A stretch of DNA of 64,000 nt from Apodemus sylvaticus (GCF_947179515.1 NC_067480.1:12536201-12600200); one strand, 5' to 3'; positions 11,197 through 22,045 are shown, numbered from the stretch's first letter. The notes: a model not told the origin generated them from the sequence alone. A program made the numbers and translations.

Positions 11197-12574
11197 TACC
11201 ACTAAACAGCATCCTCAGACCTAAATGTTTCTTTCCACTCTAATTGTGATACCTTACTAGTATTTTTGAGTTTGATTCTTATAGTCATTTTTCTGAAACT
11301 AGAAAGTGAATACCCAGACTCCCTGTGAGATCATACCTAACAAAAATGTGCAATGCTAGTCACTGAATTAGCCTAAGGAATTTCCTTGACTGTTATGTGA
11401 TGTTGTGGTATGAATACCAAGGAAAGAAATCCTAAGGATATTCTATTTGGCTGAGAAAATTAATGATCTCATGTACAAACCTTCATTTTTCTTAAGATGG
11501 GCATAGTCTATACAATATCTATGTCTATTGATATGCAATATACCCTATCACAATTGTTCTCAGAATACACATATGTAATACTTCAAAAAATCAAACATTA
11601 TCTGAATTAAATTAATCTACCTATATTAAGACCATTCAAGTCAACCTTTTGCTTCTTATGATTTTCCTCTGAGTTACGAGTATGTACATTTTAGTGTAAT
11701 TTTTTAATCCTGTTAAATTTTTGGCAGCGAGAGTTACCATTATTAATATGAGTTAAATGTTGTGCTTAAAGAGATTACCAACAAGTTGATTCCATAATTC
11801 TATCTTTTGGGCAGCTAATTAAAAAACGAAGGGAATAAATTTGAAATGTCAATGAGAGATTTCAATTAATTTACTTAATAAACACAGAGCTTTGTGATTA
11901 TTGACAGGTAGGCATTGCTTGCAATATAGTTAAGTTACAATTAGCTAATGCACATATGCTTGGCTTTCATGTTTCTGAAGGAACACAATGTTCATGCAAC
12001 TCACAACCGTGTTTTATGTGCTTATGTGGTAGCCACATAGTTTTTGATTAAGAAGTAAATGTCACACAATAAAATATTTTATGATTTCATAGGGAGTAAA
12101 TTGTGTTGTTTTCACAATCCCATGACAGGACGCATGCTCGGAGGGAATCATCCATTTAGGTTTAAAATTTAGATGCAATTCATTTATTACTTGTAATTAT
12201 TTGGAGTTTGAAGGAAACTGTATTGGATTACACATTGATTTATTTTTAGCTATGTGTATACATATCTATCTATTATTTGTTTATTAGAAAACATTTTACT
12301 TTAATTCCTTCATTAAAATAAACATCCCTAAACAGAGGAGAAAGGAACAGAAAGACAATAGAATTTTAGGAATTAAGCTGATAATTTCTGCTATTTTTAT
12401 TCATTTCTTTATTCTATTTTTGTTGCTATTTTGAGGGTAACAATAAGAAATTATCTTCCTTTTTGTTTATCTCAACCCAGTTCTTTGATCTCTATGTAGC
12501 CAGTGTTGATTAATTATAGGCATTACTTTGTAATTTTATTTTTCAAATCTTGACATTATGATGCAATTACATTA

Positions 12575-12975
12575 TTTCTCCTTTCTATCACCTCCCTCCA
12601 CACTCATATATCCTTCTTTGCTTCTTTTCAAACCCATGGTCTCTTTTCTCATCAAATGCCATTGTGTGTATAAAATCAATTATATGTATATATATATATT
12701 TGTTCCTGACCTGTTCAATCTGAAAAATGTTAGCTGTGTGTATGAGTTGTATGTATGTTTTTAATGTTAACCATTTGGTATTTGATGATAAATTGGTCTA
12801 CTTTTCCTAGGGGAAGGCTGTTCATTTTTCTTTATCTTTGCTTTCCTGTACAATTGAGGCCTCATGAGCTTTTCTCCATTCGCTTTGGCATGTCGTCTCC
12901 TGGTAGTCTTTTTCAGCCCATGTTTAGGGAGTCATGCTGGTGAAATATATGACTTGTCAGATCTCTCAGTATTCT
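12575..12975 (+). repeat. Unassigned old dispersed repeat, copy 1 of 3
   Basis: This block shares an ordered set of words with 43485-44240 and 50080-50520: a pyrimidine-rich start, a CTGTTCA(A/G)TC segment, an AACCATTTGGTATT-like segment, GGCCTCATGAGCTTTT, then TTTGGCATGTC and TCATGCTGGTGA. All three copies run in the same orientation. I cannot name the family with confidence. Confidence 0.5.
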
Positions 12976-13239
12976 GACTTACAAGCAAGAAGCAGAATAG
13001 TGATCTCAAAAGTTACTACAAGGACTACCTGTATTTACATGCATACTGTGTCAAACACTGAATTTCGGCCATGTTGGCTAGTAAATGAATTTGTGTTTTA
13101 TATCATTGTCCTTAATCAACCATGGTCAAGGTGCATTTTGTTGTTGCTGCTTCTTTTTCTTTAATTATAGTTTTACATATTCTCACTTTTACATGATGAT
13201 AAAATTTCACGTAGTCATAATTGTAAAAATAAATCACTT

Positions 13240-13432
13240 ATTTTTTGTTCCTTTTTTGTTTTGCTTTTGTTTTTGTTTTTGCATTGTTGTTGTTGTTGTT
13301 GTTTCATTTTTGGTTTTTGGAAACAGTGTGTCCAGAGTTTTAGTATGGTTTAGGTGTCCTGGAAGTAACTATGTAACTTAGACTGACCTCCCTCTCCCCG
13401 AGAGTATTCCAAGACTTTGGATTACATGTATA
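13240..13432 (-). mobile_element. Old B1 SINE, diverged
   Basis: The + strand shows a T-rich and (TTG)n tract (13240-13305), then GGTTTTTGGAAACAGTGTGTCC, TGTCCTGGAAGTAACTATGT and a GGATTACATG end. These match B1 on the - strand with many substitutions. The A tail has become an (AAC)-type simple repeat. Confidence 0.7.
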
Positions 13433-13527
13433 TTCTATCTTTCCTGGTTCTGATGACATTGCTGTTATTCATTCTTAGTTCTCTGCCTAATAATTTTCTT
13501 CATGGGAATTTTCAAAAAGGCACACAC

Positions 13528-13551
13528 TTTATTTATTTATTTATTTATTAA
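13528..13551. repeat. (TTTA)n microsatellite
   Basis: About six ATTT units occur in tandem. No associated element is recognised. Confidence 0.85.
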
Positions 13552-13717
13552 CTGATGGACTGGATTGTAATAGTTTACCTGTCTACTAAATATGAGCTAA
13601 TGTGTGTGTGTGACTAGTAGGATACTTAGAACTTTATGTTTTAACAATGATTTTCTAATGGTGTGAGAATACAGACAATAAAATATTAACAACTAAACAT
13701 CTAGTCCTGATATATGT

Positions 13718-13727
13718 TAGAAATTCT
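13718..13727. repeat. Target-site duplication, left copy (L1 13728-20292)
   Basis: TAGAAATTCT lies directly before the T run that marks the L1 A tail, and the same ten bases recur at 20293-20302. The pre-insertion TTCT/A matches the relaxed L1 endonuclease site (TTTT/A). Confidence 0.85.
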
Positions 13728-13976
13728 TTTTTTTATTCGATATAATTTATTTACATTTCAAATGATTTCCCCTTTTCTAGCCCCCCCCCACTCCCCGAAA
13801 GTCCCGTACGCCCCCTTCTCTTCCCCTGTCCTCCCTCCCACCCCTTCCCAGTTCCCCGTTCTGGTTTTGCCAAATACTGTTTCACTGAGTCTTTCCAGAA
13901 CCAGGGACCACTCCTGCTTTCTTCTTGTATCTCATTTGATGTGTGGATTATGTTTTGGGTATTCCAGTTTTCTAGG
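13728..13976 (-). promoter_or_regulatory. L1 3' UTR and A tail
   Basis: Between the ORF2 stop and the A tail is a roughly 210-bp G-rich (on -) sequence containing AGGGGGCGTACGGGACTTTC-like text, ending GAAATGTAAATAAATTATAT. AATAAA-like hexamers lie just before the A tail. Murine L1 3' UTRs carry such a polypurine tract. Confidence 0.85.
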
Positions 13977-16900
13977 TTAATAACCACTTATTAGTGAGTG
14001 CATACCATGATTCACCTTTTGAGTCTGGGTTACCTCACTTAGTATGATGTTCTCTAGCTCCATCCATTTGCCTAAGAATTTCATGAATTCATTGTTTCTA
14101 ATGGCTGAATAGTACTCCATTGTGTAGATATACCACATTTTTTGTATCCACTCTTCTGTTGAGGGATACCTGGGTTCTTTCCAGCATCTGGCAATTATAA
14201 ATAGGGCTGCTATGAACATAGTAGAGCATGTATCCTTATTACATGGTGGGGAATCCTCTGGGTATATGCCCAGGAGTGGTATAGCAGGATCTTCTGGAAG
14301 TGAGGTGCCCAGTTTTCGGAGGAACCGCCAGACTGCTTTCCAGAGTGGTTGTACCAACTTGCAACCCCACCAGCAGTGGAGGAGTGTTCCTCTTTCTCCG
14401 CACCTTCTCCAACACCTGCTGTCTCCTGAATTTTTAATCTTAGCCATTCTGACTGGTGTAAGATGAAATCTTAGGGTTGTTTTGATTTGCATTTCCCTAA
14501 TGACTAATGAAGTTGAGCATTTTTTAAGATGCTTCTCCGCCATCCGAAGTTCTTCAGGTGAGAATTCTTTGTTTAACTCTGTACCCCATTTTTTAATAGG
14601 GTTGTTCGGTTTTCTGGAGTCTAACTTCTTGAGTTCTTTATATATATTGGATATTAGCCCTCTATCTGATGTAGGATTGGTGAAGATCTTTTCCCAATTT
14701 GTTGGTTGCCGATCTGTCCTCTTGATGGTGTCCTTTGCCTTACAGAAACTCTGTAACCTTATGAGGTCCCATTTGTCAATTCTTGCTCTTAGAGCATACG
14801 CTATTGGTGTTCTGTTCAGAAACTTTCTCCCTGTGCCGATGTCCTCAAGGGTCTTCCACAGTTTCTTTTCTATTAGCTTCAGAGTGTCTGGCTTTATGTG
14901 GAGGTCCTTGATCCATTTGGATTTGAGCTTAGTACAAGGAGACAAGGATGGATCAATTTGCATTCTTCTGCATGCTGACCTCCAGTTGAACCAGCACCAT
15001 TTGTTGAAAAGGCTATCTTTTTTTCCATTGGATGTTTTCAGCCTCTTTGTCGAGGATCAAGTGGCCATAGGTGTGTGGGTTCATTTCTGGATCTTCAATC
15101 CTGTTCCATTGATCCTCCTGCCTGTCACTGTACCAATACCATGCAGTTTTTAACACTATTGCTCTGTAGTATTGCTTGAGGTCAGGGATACTGATTCCCC
15201 CAGATTTTCTTTTGTTGCTGAGAATAGTTTTAGCTATCCTGGGTTTTTTGTTGTTCCAGATGAATTTGATAATTGCTCTTTCTAACTCTGTGAGGAATTG
15301 AGTTGGGATTTTGATGGGTATTGCATTGAATCTGTATAGTGCTTTAGGCAAAATGGCCATTTTAACTATATTGATTCTACCGATCCATGAGCATGGGAGG
15401 TTTTCCCATTTTTTGAGGTCTTCTTCCATTTCCTTCTTCAGAGTCTTGAAGTTCTTGTCATACAGATCTTTCGCATGTTTGGTAAGAGTCACCCCAAGAT
15501 ACTTTATACTGTTTGTGGCTATTGTGAAGGGGGTCATTTCCCTAATTTCTTTCTCAGCCTGCTTATCCTTTGAGTATAGGAAGGCCACTGATTTGCTTGA
15601 GTTGATTTTATAACCTGCCACTTTGCTGAAGTTGTTTATCAGCTGTAGGAGCTCTCTAGTGGAGTTCTTTGGGTCACTTAGGTAGACGATCATGTCGTCT
15701 GCAAATAATGATAGTTTGACTTCCTCCTTTCCAATTTGTATCCCTTTGACCTCCTTATGTTGTCGAATTGCCCGAGCTAGTACCTCAAGTACAATATTGA
15801 AAAGATAAGGAGAAAGGGGGCAGCCTTGTCTGGTCCCTGATTTCAGTGGGATTGCTTCAAGTTTCTCTCCGTTTAGTTTGATGCTGGCTACCGGTTTGCT
15901 GTATATTGCTTTTACTATGTTTAGGTATGGGCCTTGAATTCCTGTTCTCTCCAAGACTTTAAGCATGAAAGGATGCTGAATTTTGTCAAATGCTTTTTCA
16001 GCATCTAATGAAATGACCATGTGGTTTTGTTCTTTGAGTTTGTTTATGTAGTGGATTGTATTGATGGATTTCCGTATATTGAACCAACCCTGCATTCCCG
16101 GGATAAAGCCTACTTGATCATGGTGGATGATCATTTTGATGTGTTCTTGGATTCGGTTGGCAAGAATTTTATTGAGTATTTTTGCATCGATGTTCATAAG
16201 GGAAATTGGTCTGAAGTTCTCTTTCTTTGTTGGATCTTTGTGTGGCTTTGGTATCAGCGTAATTGTGGCTTCGTAGAAGGAATTGGGTAGTGTTCCTTCT
16301 GTTTCTATTTTGTGGAATAGTTTGAAGAGTATTGGTGTTAACTCTTCTTTGAAGGTCTGGTAGAATTCTGCACTGAAACCATCTGGTCCTGTGCTTTTTT
16401 TGGTTGGAAGACTTTCTATGACTCCTTCTATTTCTTTAGGCTTTATGGGACTGTTCAGATGGTCTAGTTGGTCCTGATTTAATTTTGGTATTTGGTATCT
16501 GTCAAGGAAATTGTCCATTTCCTCCAGATTCTCCAGTTTTGTTGAGTACAGGCTCTTGTAGTAGGATCTGATGATTTTTTGGATTTCCTCAGTTTCCGTT
16601 GTTATGTCTCCCTTTTCATTTCTAAGTTTGTTAATTTGGATACTTTCTCTGTGCCCTTTGGTCAGTCTGGCTAAGGGTTTATCTATCTTGTTGATTTTCT
16701 CAAAGAACCAGCTCCTGGTTTTGTTGATTTTTTGTATGGTTCTCTTTGTTTCTACTTGATTGATTTCGGCCCTGAGTTTGATGATTTCCTGCCTTCTACT
16801 CCTCCTGGGTGAAATAGCTTCTTTTTGTTCTAGGGCTTTCAGGTGTGTCATTAAGTTGGTAATGTATGCTCTCTCCATTTTCTTTTTGGAGGCACTCAGG

Positions 16901-17801
16901 GCTATGAGTTTTCCTCTTAGCACTGCTTTCATTGTGTCCCATAGATTTGGGTATGTTGTGTTTTCATTTTCATTGTGTTCTAAAAAGTCTTTAATTTCTT
17001 TCTTTATTTCTTCCTTGACCAAGGTATCATTGAGTAGAGTATTGTTCAATTTCCACGTGTATGTGGGTTTTCTGTTGTTTCTGTTGCTATTGAAGACCAC
17101 TTTTATTCCATAGTGATCAGATAGGAGGCATGGGATTAGTTCTATCTTCTTATATTTGTTGAGGTCTGTCTTGTGACCAATTATATGGTCGATTTTGGAG
17201 AAGGTACCATGAGGTGCTGAAAAAAGGTATATTCTTTTGTTTTAGGATAGAATGTTCTATATATATCAGTTAAATCTAATTGGTCCAAAGCTTCAATTAG
17301 TTTCATTGTGTCCTTGTTTAGTTTCTGTTTTCCTGATCGGTCCATTGAGGAAAGTGCAGTGTTGAAGTCACCCACAATTATTGTGTTAGGTGCAATGTGT
17401 GCTTTGAGTTTTAATAAAGTTTCTTTTATGAAAGAGGGTGCCCTTGCATTTGGAGCATAGATGTTCAGGATTGAGAGTTCTTCTTGTTGTATTTTTCCTT
17501 TGACCTGCAAGAAGTGTCCCTCAGAGTCTCTTTTGATGACTTTGGGATGAAAGTCAATTTTATCTGATATTAAAATGGCTACTCCAGCTTGTTTCCTGAG
17601 ACCATTTGCTTGTAAAATTGTCTTCCAGCCTTTTACTCTAAGGTAGTGTTTGTCTTTGACCCTGAGGTGTGTTTCCTGTAAGCAGCAAAATGTAGGGTCC
17701 TGTTTACATATCCAGTCAGTTAGTCTGTGTCTTTTTATTGGGGCATTGGGTCCATTGATGTTAAGAGATATTAAGGAATAGTGATTGTTACTTCCTGTCA
17801 T
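13977..17801 (-). pseudogene. L1 ORF2, two single-base frameshifts
   Basis: ORF2 starts with MTGSNNHYSL at 17801. The endonuclease residues N14, E43, Y115, D145 and N147 are all encoded in the first frame (17801 to about 17221). One G is missing at 17220/17221 relative to the copy at 4900, shifting the frame; the next frame carries the SDHYG endonuclease histidine, then the RT with SLDAEKAFD and FADD (about 15013-17218). A T run of 7 instead of 6 (15018-15024) shifts it again, and the last frame runs to the TAA at 13977, including the Cys-rich CWRRCGERG...HCWWGC segment. No stop is seen within the three expected frames. ORF2p supplies endonuclease and reverse transcriptase for target-primed reverse transcription; as read, this copy makes only a truncated endonuclease. 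Confidence 0.93.
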
Positions 17802-17860
17802 TTTTGACGTTATTTTTTAAATTTGATTGCTTAACTTATTTTGGGTTTGATGAAAGGTTA

Positions 17861-19120
17861 CTATCTTGCTTTTTTCAGGGTGAAGTTTCCCTCCTTGTAT
17901 TGGTGTTGTCCTCCTATTATCCTTTTTAGGGCTGGGTTTGTGGATAGATATTGGGTGAACTTGGTTTTGTCGTGAAATATATTAGTTTCTCCATCTATGG
18001 TGATTGAGAGTTTTGCTGGATATAGTAGTTTTGGTTGGCATTTGTGTTCTCTTAGAGTCTCCATGAGATCTGCCCAGGACCTTCTAGCCTTCATAGTCTC
18101 AGGTGAAAAGTCTGCTGTGATTCTGATAGGTCTTCCTTTATATGTTACTTGGCCTTTTTCTCTTACTGCCTTTAATATTCTTTCTTTGTTTAGAACATTT
18201 GGTGTTTTGATTATTATGTGACGGGAAGTATTTCTGTTCTGGTCCAGTCTGTTTGGAGTTCTGTAGGCTTCTTGTATATTCATGGGCATCTCTCTCTTTA
18301 GGTTAGGGAAGTTTTCTTCCATAATTTTATTGAAGATATTTGCTGGCCCTTTAAGTTGTAAATCTTCACTCTCATCTATGCCTATAATCCTTAGGTTTGG
18401 TCTTCTCATTGTGTCCTGGATTTCCTGGATATTTTGGGTTACAAGCTTTTTGCATTTTGCATTTTCTTTAACTGTTGAGTCCATGGTTTCTATGGAATCT
18501 TCAGCATCTGAGATTCTTTCTTCTATTTCTTGTATTCTGTTGTTGATATTTGCATCTCTGTCCCCTGATTTCTTCCCAAGGCTTTCTATCTCCAAAGTTG
18601 TCTCCTTTTGAGTTTTCTTAGTTGTTTCTACTTCTGATTTTCGATCCTGGATGGTTTTGCTTAGCTCCTTCACTTGCTTGTTTGTGCTTTCCTGTAATTC
18701 TTTAAGAGATTTTTGTGTTTTTTCTTTCATGACCTCAGCCCGTTGACCAAAGTTCTCCTGTATTTCTTTAAGAGATTTTTGTGTTTCGTCTTTCATGACC
18801 TCAGCCTGTTGACCAAAGTTCTCCTGTATTTCTTTAAGTGTTTTTTGCATTTCCTCCTTGTTGGCTTTTGTATTCTCCTGGATTTCTTTCAATGATTTTT
18901 GTGTTTCCCTTGCAAGGGCTTCTAACTTTTGATCCATTTTCTCCTGAATGTCCTTCATGTGTTCCTGTACCAGCATCATGACCAGTGATTTTAAATCCAA
19001 ATCTTGTTTTACTGGTGTGATGGGGTATCCAGGACTTGCTGGTAGAGGAGAATTTGGTTCAGATGTTGCCATATTGCCTTGATTTCTGTTAGTGACGTTC
19101 CTGCGTTTGCCTTTTGCCAT
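17861..19120 (-). CDS. L1 ORF1p, RNA-binding chaperone (intact, 419 aa)
   Basis: The frame is open from the ATG at 19118-19120 to the stop at 17861, giving 419 residues; common mouse ORF1p is about 357-371. In order: a basic, Pro/Ser-rich N-terminus (1-40), a long coiled coil (about 42-235), an RRM starting at PNLRIIGID (241-249), and a C-terminal domain with REKGQVTYKGRPIR (320-333) and ARRSWADLM. The extra length is in the coiled coil: 22-residue units at 94-115 and 116-137, flanked by partial units at 76-93 and 138-150. Family members form cytoplasmic trimers that coat L1 RNA and act as nucleic-acid chaperones. The start is supported by MAKGKRRN, shared with the ORF1 copies at 5737 and 52393. 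Transcription would come from the monomers upstream; whether this copy is expressed cannot be told from sequence. Confidence 0.93.
   Translation of the reverse strand: MAKGKRRNVTNRNQGNMATSEPNSPLPASPGYPITPVKQDLDLKSLVMMLVQEHMKDIQEKMDQKLEALARETQKSLKEIQENTKANKEEMQKTLKEIQENFGQQAEVMKDETQKSLKEIQENFGQRAEVMKEKTQKSLKELQESTNKQVKELSKTIQDRKSEVETTKKTQKETTLEIESLGKKSGDRDANINNRIQEIEERISDAEDSIETMDSTVKENAKCKKLVTQNIQEIQDTMRRPNLRIIGIDESEDLQLKGPANIFNKIMEENFPNLKREMPMNIQEAYRTPNRLDQNRNTSRHIIIKTPNVLNKERILKAVREKGQVTYKGRPIRITADFSPETMKARRSWADLMETLREHKCQPKLLYPAKLSITIDGETNIFHDKTKFTQYLSTNPALKRIIGGQHQYKEGNFTLKKAR
18691..18888 (-). repeat. 66-bp tandem units in ORF1 coiled coil
   Basis: CCTGTA(A/T)TTCTTTAAG on + recurs at 18691, 18757 and 18823, exactly 66 bp apart. 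Between them, TTTCATGACCTCAGCC(C/T)GTTGACCAAAGTT is repeated. The 66-bp step adds 22 residues (about three heptads), so the frame is kept. This is the length-variable region known in rodent ORF1. Confidence 0.92.
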
Positions 19121-19569
19121 CTAGCTCTCACTGGTGTTACTTGGTCTTGTCAGTGCTGGACTCACCAGTGCAAGCTGCCCCTTCCCCGTTGGCCTCTGGT
19201 GCACAGCTTATACTCTGCACTGCCTATAGACAGGGTGCTGTTGTCCAGGCTGTTCAGATCCCGAAGCAGGCACCTGAAGGCTCCCGCTGGGGCCCGCAGG
19301 ATTTATTGGAGCACACCGACTTCTCCCAGCTGGCCGCCCGGAAGCCCCTACTAGCCTCTTGAGGGACCTGGGGATGTGGCGGCCACCCAGGCTGATCTGA
19401 AGCGGAGAGAGTTGACCTGAGGGCTTCTGCCTGAGGCCTTGCCCCAGATTGTGTCTGTGGGCCAGATGGAACCCGTGTGCACCCCCAGGGAGCTCCGAAG
19501 GTGTATGTTGCTGTGACCTCCCCTGTGTTCCGCTCACTCCGCTGGGCAGCCGATTTCCCCAACCGGGCT

Positions 19570-20105
19570 GGCGCACACTAGGTTAGCCTTGTTGCCCGGG
19601 CCCTGAGTCCAGGCAAACGCCTGGGAGGCCAAGGTCCGAGCAAAGTTCCCCTAGGGCTATGACTGTTATTTGGGTCCGCCAGGTGACCCGGATGGCGGGC
19701 GTGCGCGTCCGTGCTCCCCAAAAGCACCGGGAGAGTCTGTTGTGCTAATAACCTCCTGGGCGGGTTGACACACAGATGGCCCACCAAACCGCCCAGTTCT
19801 TGGGGTCAGTCCTGTGCCTTTTGGGGCCTAGACCCCCGTTTTGTTAGCCTCAGGCTACGCTTGTTAGCAGTCTCTGCTCTCCCAAGCACTCTGGCTCCCG
19901 TAGGCAAAATGGCGGCGCGTGCGCCGGCCGGGGCAAAAAAAACTCCTGGCTGGGTTGGCGCCCAGATGGCCACTCGAACAGCCCAGGGCCTGGGTGCAGG
20001 CCAACGCCCGTCTGGCTCAGACCCCTGCGGTGTTGGGCCTAGGATTATGTTTGTGTACCTCAGTCTGACCGATCTCTGGAGCCCGGGATCAAGATGGAGG
20101 TGAGT
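19570..20105 (-). repeat. Tandem 5' UTR monomers, about three degenerate units
   Basis: Related blocks on + recur near 19590 (GCCCGGGCCCTGAG), 19790 (CGCCCAGTTCTTGGGG) and 19981 (GCCCAGGGCCTGGG), each followed by a Ggcc(T/C)agg-like block and preceded by a (C/T)GGGTTGRCRC-like block. Unit length is about 190-218 bp, near the roughly 200-bp monomers of murine A and F L1s. Units have diverged, so the array is not newly amplified. The rest (20106-20292) may be a further partial unit. Confidence 0.75.
19906..19916 (-). promoter_or_regulatory. YY1-like site in L1 promoter monomer
   Basis: AAAATGGCGGC on + (GCCGCCATTTT on -) is a strong match to the YY1 consensus. Related weaker cores lie at 19691-19698 (GATGGCGG) and 20091-20099 (AAGATGGAG), at monomer-like spacing. 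YY1 is known to guide start-site choice in L1 promoters; binding here is inferred. Confidence 0.65.
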
Positions 20106-20292
20106 CTCTCCTGACTGGCGGGAAGCCGAGTTCTGAAGTGGCTTCCGTGCAGTGAAAGGCTCCGCAGAACCGCAGCTGCTTGCCGCCTGGCTGGTCAGGG
20201 AAGGTCAGTGGTCGTGGGCGCAGGGCCTAACTGGACCCTGTGTCGCCTTGGTTCCACCGCTGATGGCCCTTCAGCTGGAGCAGCCACTGCTC

Positions 20293-20302
20293 TAGAAATT
20301 CT
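20293..20302. repeat. Target-site duplication, right copy
   Basis: TAGAAATTCT recurs immediately beyond the L1 5' end, matching 13718-13727. Confidence 0.85.
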
Positions 20303-21837
20303 ACTACACAGTTTGGACTTATGGTAAATGTGGTGTATAGTCAAGATGATCTCAGAAGGCAAATCTAGAGCATGGAGGATAAAGTAATCAATATTACAAA
20401 GTAGGTCAGTTCAAGAATCAGAAACAGTCCTGGGAATAGGATGATTAGGAAAAAGGATGAAGCCCAGAAGAAAATGAAATGCAATGCTCACATGAGATAG
20501 AAAAAGAAGACACTGGAGAAGTGTCATCCAGTGAGATCAAGAATTATGGACAGTCGCCACCTTGATACTTTTGTTTTGGTTTGCAAGGGGAAGTCCACTA
20601 GATGTTTCTAAGAATAGAGTGTGTGAAGTCCTCTTTAGCATATCAGAGATCCTATGGGAGTCCCCCTTATTAAAGTCTCACCTGTCAAATTCTGATATAC
20701 TTATAAACTTTAATGAGCACTAATATTTTGAAGGCATTATACATTCAGTAGGTATCTTGTAAATCATTGGGTTTTTATGCCACTATCAACAGCTAGACTC
20801 AGAGGTACAGGTGTAGGGAATAAAACTTCAGTGGAAGAATCACCCTGCACATCTCTAATCAGCCACTGCTTATAATTAGCTAGGAAAGTCTTCACATGGG
20901 TACCTTCATGTTGCTTCTCTCTCTAGGTCTTCAGACCCTGGAGGAAGCTTGTTGCATTTATTAGGTAATAAATTAACAGCAAAGTGCTTCCAGCTACAAC
21001 ATGCTTTTTAATTCCCTTGCACTTGCAGGCCTGCCTTCCCAGCTGCAGCTCACAGACAATGGAAGAAATATACAAAGTGAATGCTGAAAGCATTTTGTCA
21101 GCTTGGTAAATCATGGGATTTTTTTTTTCATTCTCTTTCTTGATAGAAATGGAAAGTCCCTTTCAGCAAAAAATAAAATAATAAAAAAAACTAAATACAG
21201 AATACTAAAATACATTATGTAGACCATCCAGGATCATGACTTTTCATAGTAAAACTACTTTCAAATTCCCTTAAAGTTCTAGTCAACACACTTTCTGAGA
21301 CATATCAACTGTAGCCTAAAACAGTTTTTTAAAAGTAACTATGATCTTTAAATAGGCAACAACATTCACTTTCTTAGATACTAGACAGAGGAGAAAATTG
21401 CTATTATAAAAGATAGTACTGTCCTTAGCCCAAGTAACTTCTGGGACAGTTAACAGAAATATTCTGAAAAAAAAATGTCAACTCTGAAGTAATTAAGAAT
21501 GGGAAATGTGGCCAAAGGCAAACTCTTGATAGAACATAAAAATATATCAAAAATAAATTAATTGAAGTCATGAACAAAGATACTATTCTACTTTAAATGT
21601 AAATGGATGAGATCTACCATTTTTTTTAAAGTACTTAATTCCAACTCATTCTAAAATGAACTCTGGTAATATAGAAAATAAAGATGTGGAGAAATTACCT
21701 CTGTTGATTTTACTTTGATTCTAAAATATTATATATTTAGTAAATTGACAAAGTTTTTGTGTTACAAATTCATATCGAAATAAAGTAAATGACGTAATTG
21801 TATTTTATGATATGTCCCTCAAATATTTCAAGATATG
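20303..21837. other. Non-genic stretch
   Basis: No repeat family or exon is recognised. The sequence is ordinary AT-rich DNA with short A runs (for example 21165-21190). Open frames are under 70 codons and featureless. Confidence 0.6.
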
Positions 21838-22045
21838 TTTCACTTGGTAAAGATGTTTGCTAGGAAATTCAATGGCCTGAGTTTGGTAACAGAATTCCTA
21901 TGAAGGAGGGAGAGAACTGACTTCAGCAAATTGTTCTTTAACCTTCAAAGACCCATAGTGGAATGCTCACATGCATATATACCTACATGCACACACAATC
22001 ACTCACACAGATAAATAAAATAAAATCAATAATATTACAGCTTCC
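21838..22045 (+). mobile_element. Old tRNA-type rodent SINE (B3/B4 group)
   Basis: A decayed TTGGTAAAGATGTTTGCTAGG head is followed by CTGAGTTTGGTAACAG (box B region), GAGAGAACTGACTTCAGCAA, TTCTTTAACCTTCAAAGACC, CA-rich text and an ATAAATAAAATAAAATC tail. This order is typical of rodent tRNA-derived SINEs. The subfamily is uncertain. Confidence 0.65.

Larger units (their letters stand above)
10136..12574. other. Non-genic stretch
   Basis: No gene or well-defined transposon is visible. The notable content is a GAGACA-rich purine tract (10828-10920) and a TG/TA microsatellite (11138-11195), entered separately. Open frames at 10694-11224 are shadows of these simple repeats. Confidence 0.6.
13728..20292 (-). 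mobile_element. Full-length L1 (LINE-1), murine F/A-like with monomeric promoter
   Basis: On the - strand the order is a monomeric 5' UTR (20292-19121), ORF1 (19120-17861, intact), a 59-bp spacer, ORF2 (17801-13977, two single-base indels), a 3' UTR and an A tail ending at about 13728. A 10-bp duplication flanks it. Its length of about 6,565 bp is that of a complete murine L1. It is far less decayed than the other L1s in the window and is probably the youngest. It is a non-LTR retrotransposon that copies its RNA at a nicked target in the nucleus. Confidence 0.96.
19121..20292 (-). promoter_or_regulatory. L1 5' UTR / internal promoter
   Basis: This is 1,172 bp of GC-rich, CpG-containing DNA between the 5' junction and the ORF1 start, clearly different in base composition from its surroundings. 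The ORF1-proximal part (19121 to about 19560) is single-copy; the distal part contains tandem monomers. Murine L1 monomers carry RNA polymerase II promoter activity. Confidence 0.85.

Noticed and set aside
10694..11224. Several 70-95 codon frames rich in Leu/Ser/Cys or Arg/Glu
   Set aside because: They read through GA and TA simple repeats and have no recognisable domain.
14482..15153. 223-codon + strand open frame
   Set aside because: It is antisense to L1 ORF2. Equivalent antisense frames occur in other L1 copies here (for example 63180-63374), so it is a composition shadow of the real frame.
16760..17113. 117-codon + strand frame, Leu/Ser/Phe-rich, membrane-like
   Set aside because: It is antisense to the Lys/Glu-rich ORF2 linker. 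The hydrophobic look follows from reading that codon composition backwards.
18282..18895. + strand frames opposite ORF1
   Set aside because: They are the complement of the coiled-coil coding repeats; they have no independent start context or conservation.
19208..19576. - strand frames (122 and 102 codons) upstream of ORF1
   Set aside because: These are in the L1 5' UTR on the element's sense strand. No similarity between copies, no start context and no conserved frame in the 5301-5736 copy support an upstream protein.
19711..20103. 130-codon + strand frame in GC-rich DNA
   Set aside because: It lies in the L1 5' UTR monomers, antisense to the element. GC-rich DNA has few stops, and the repeats differ by frame-breaking changes.
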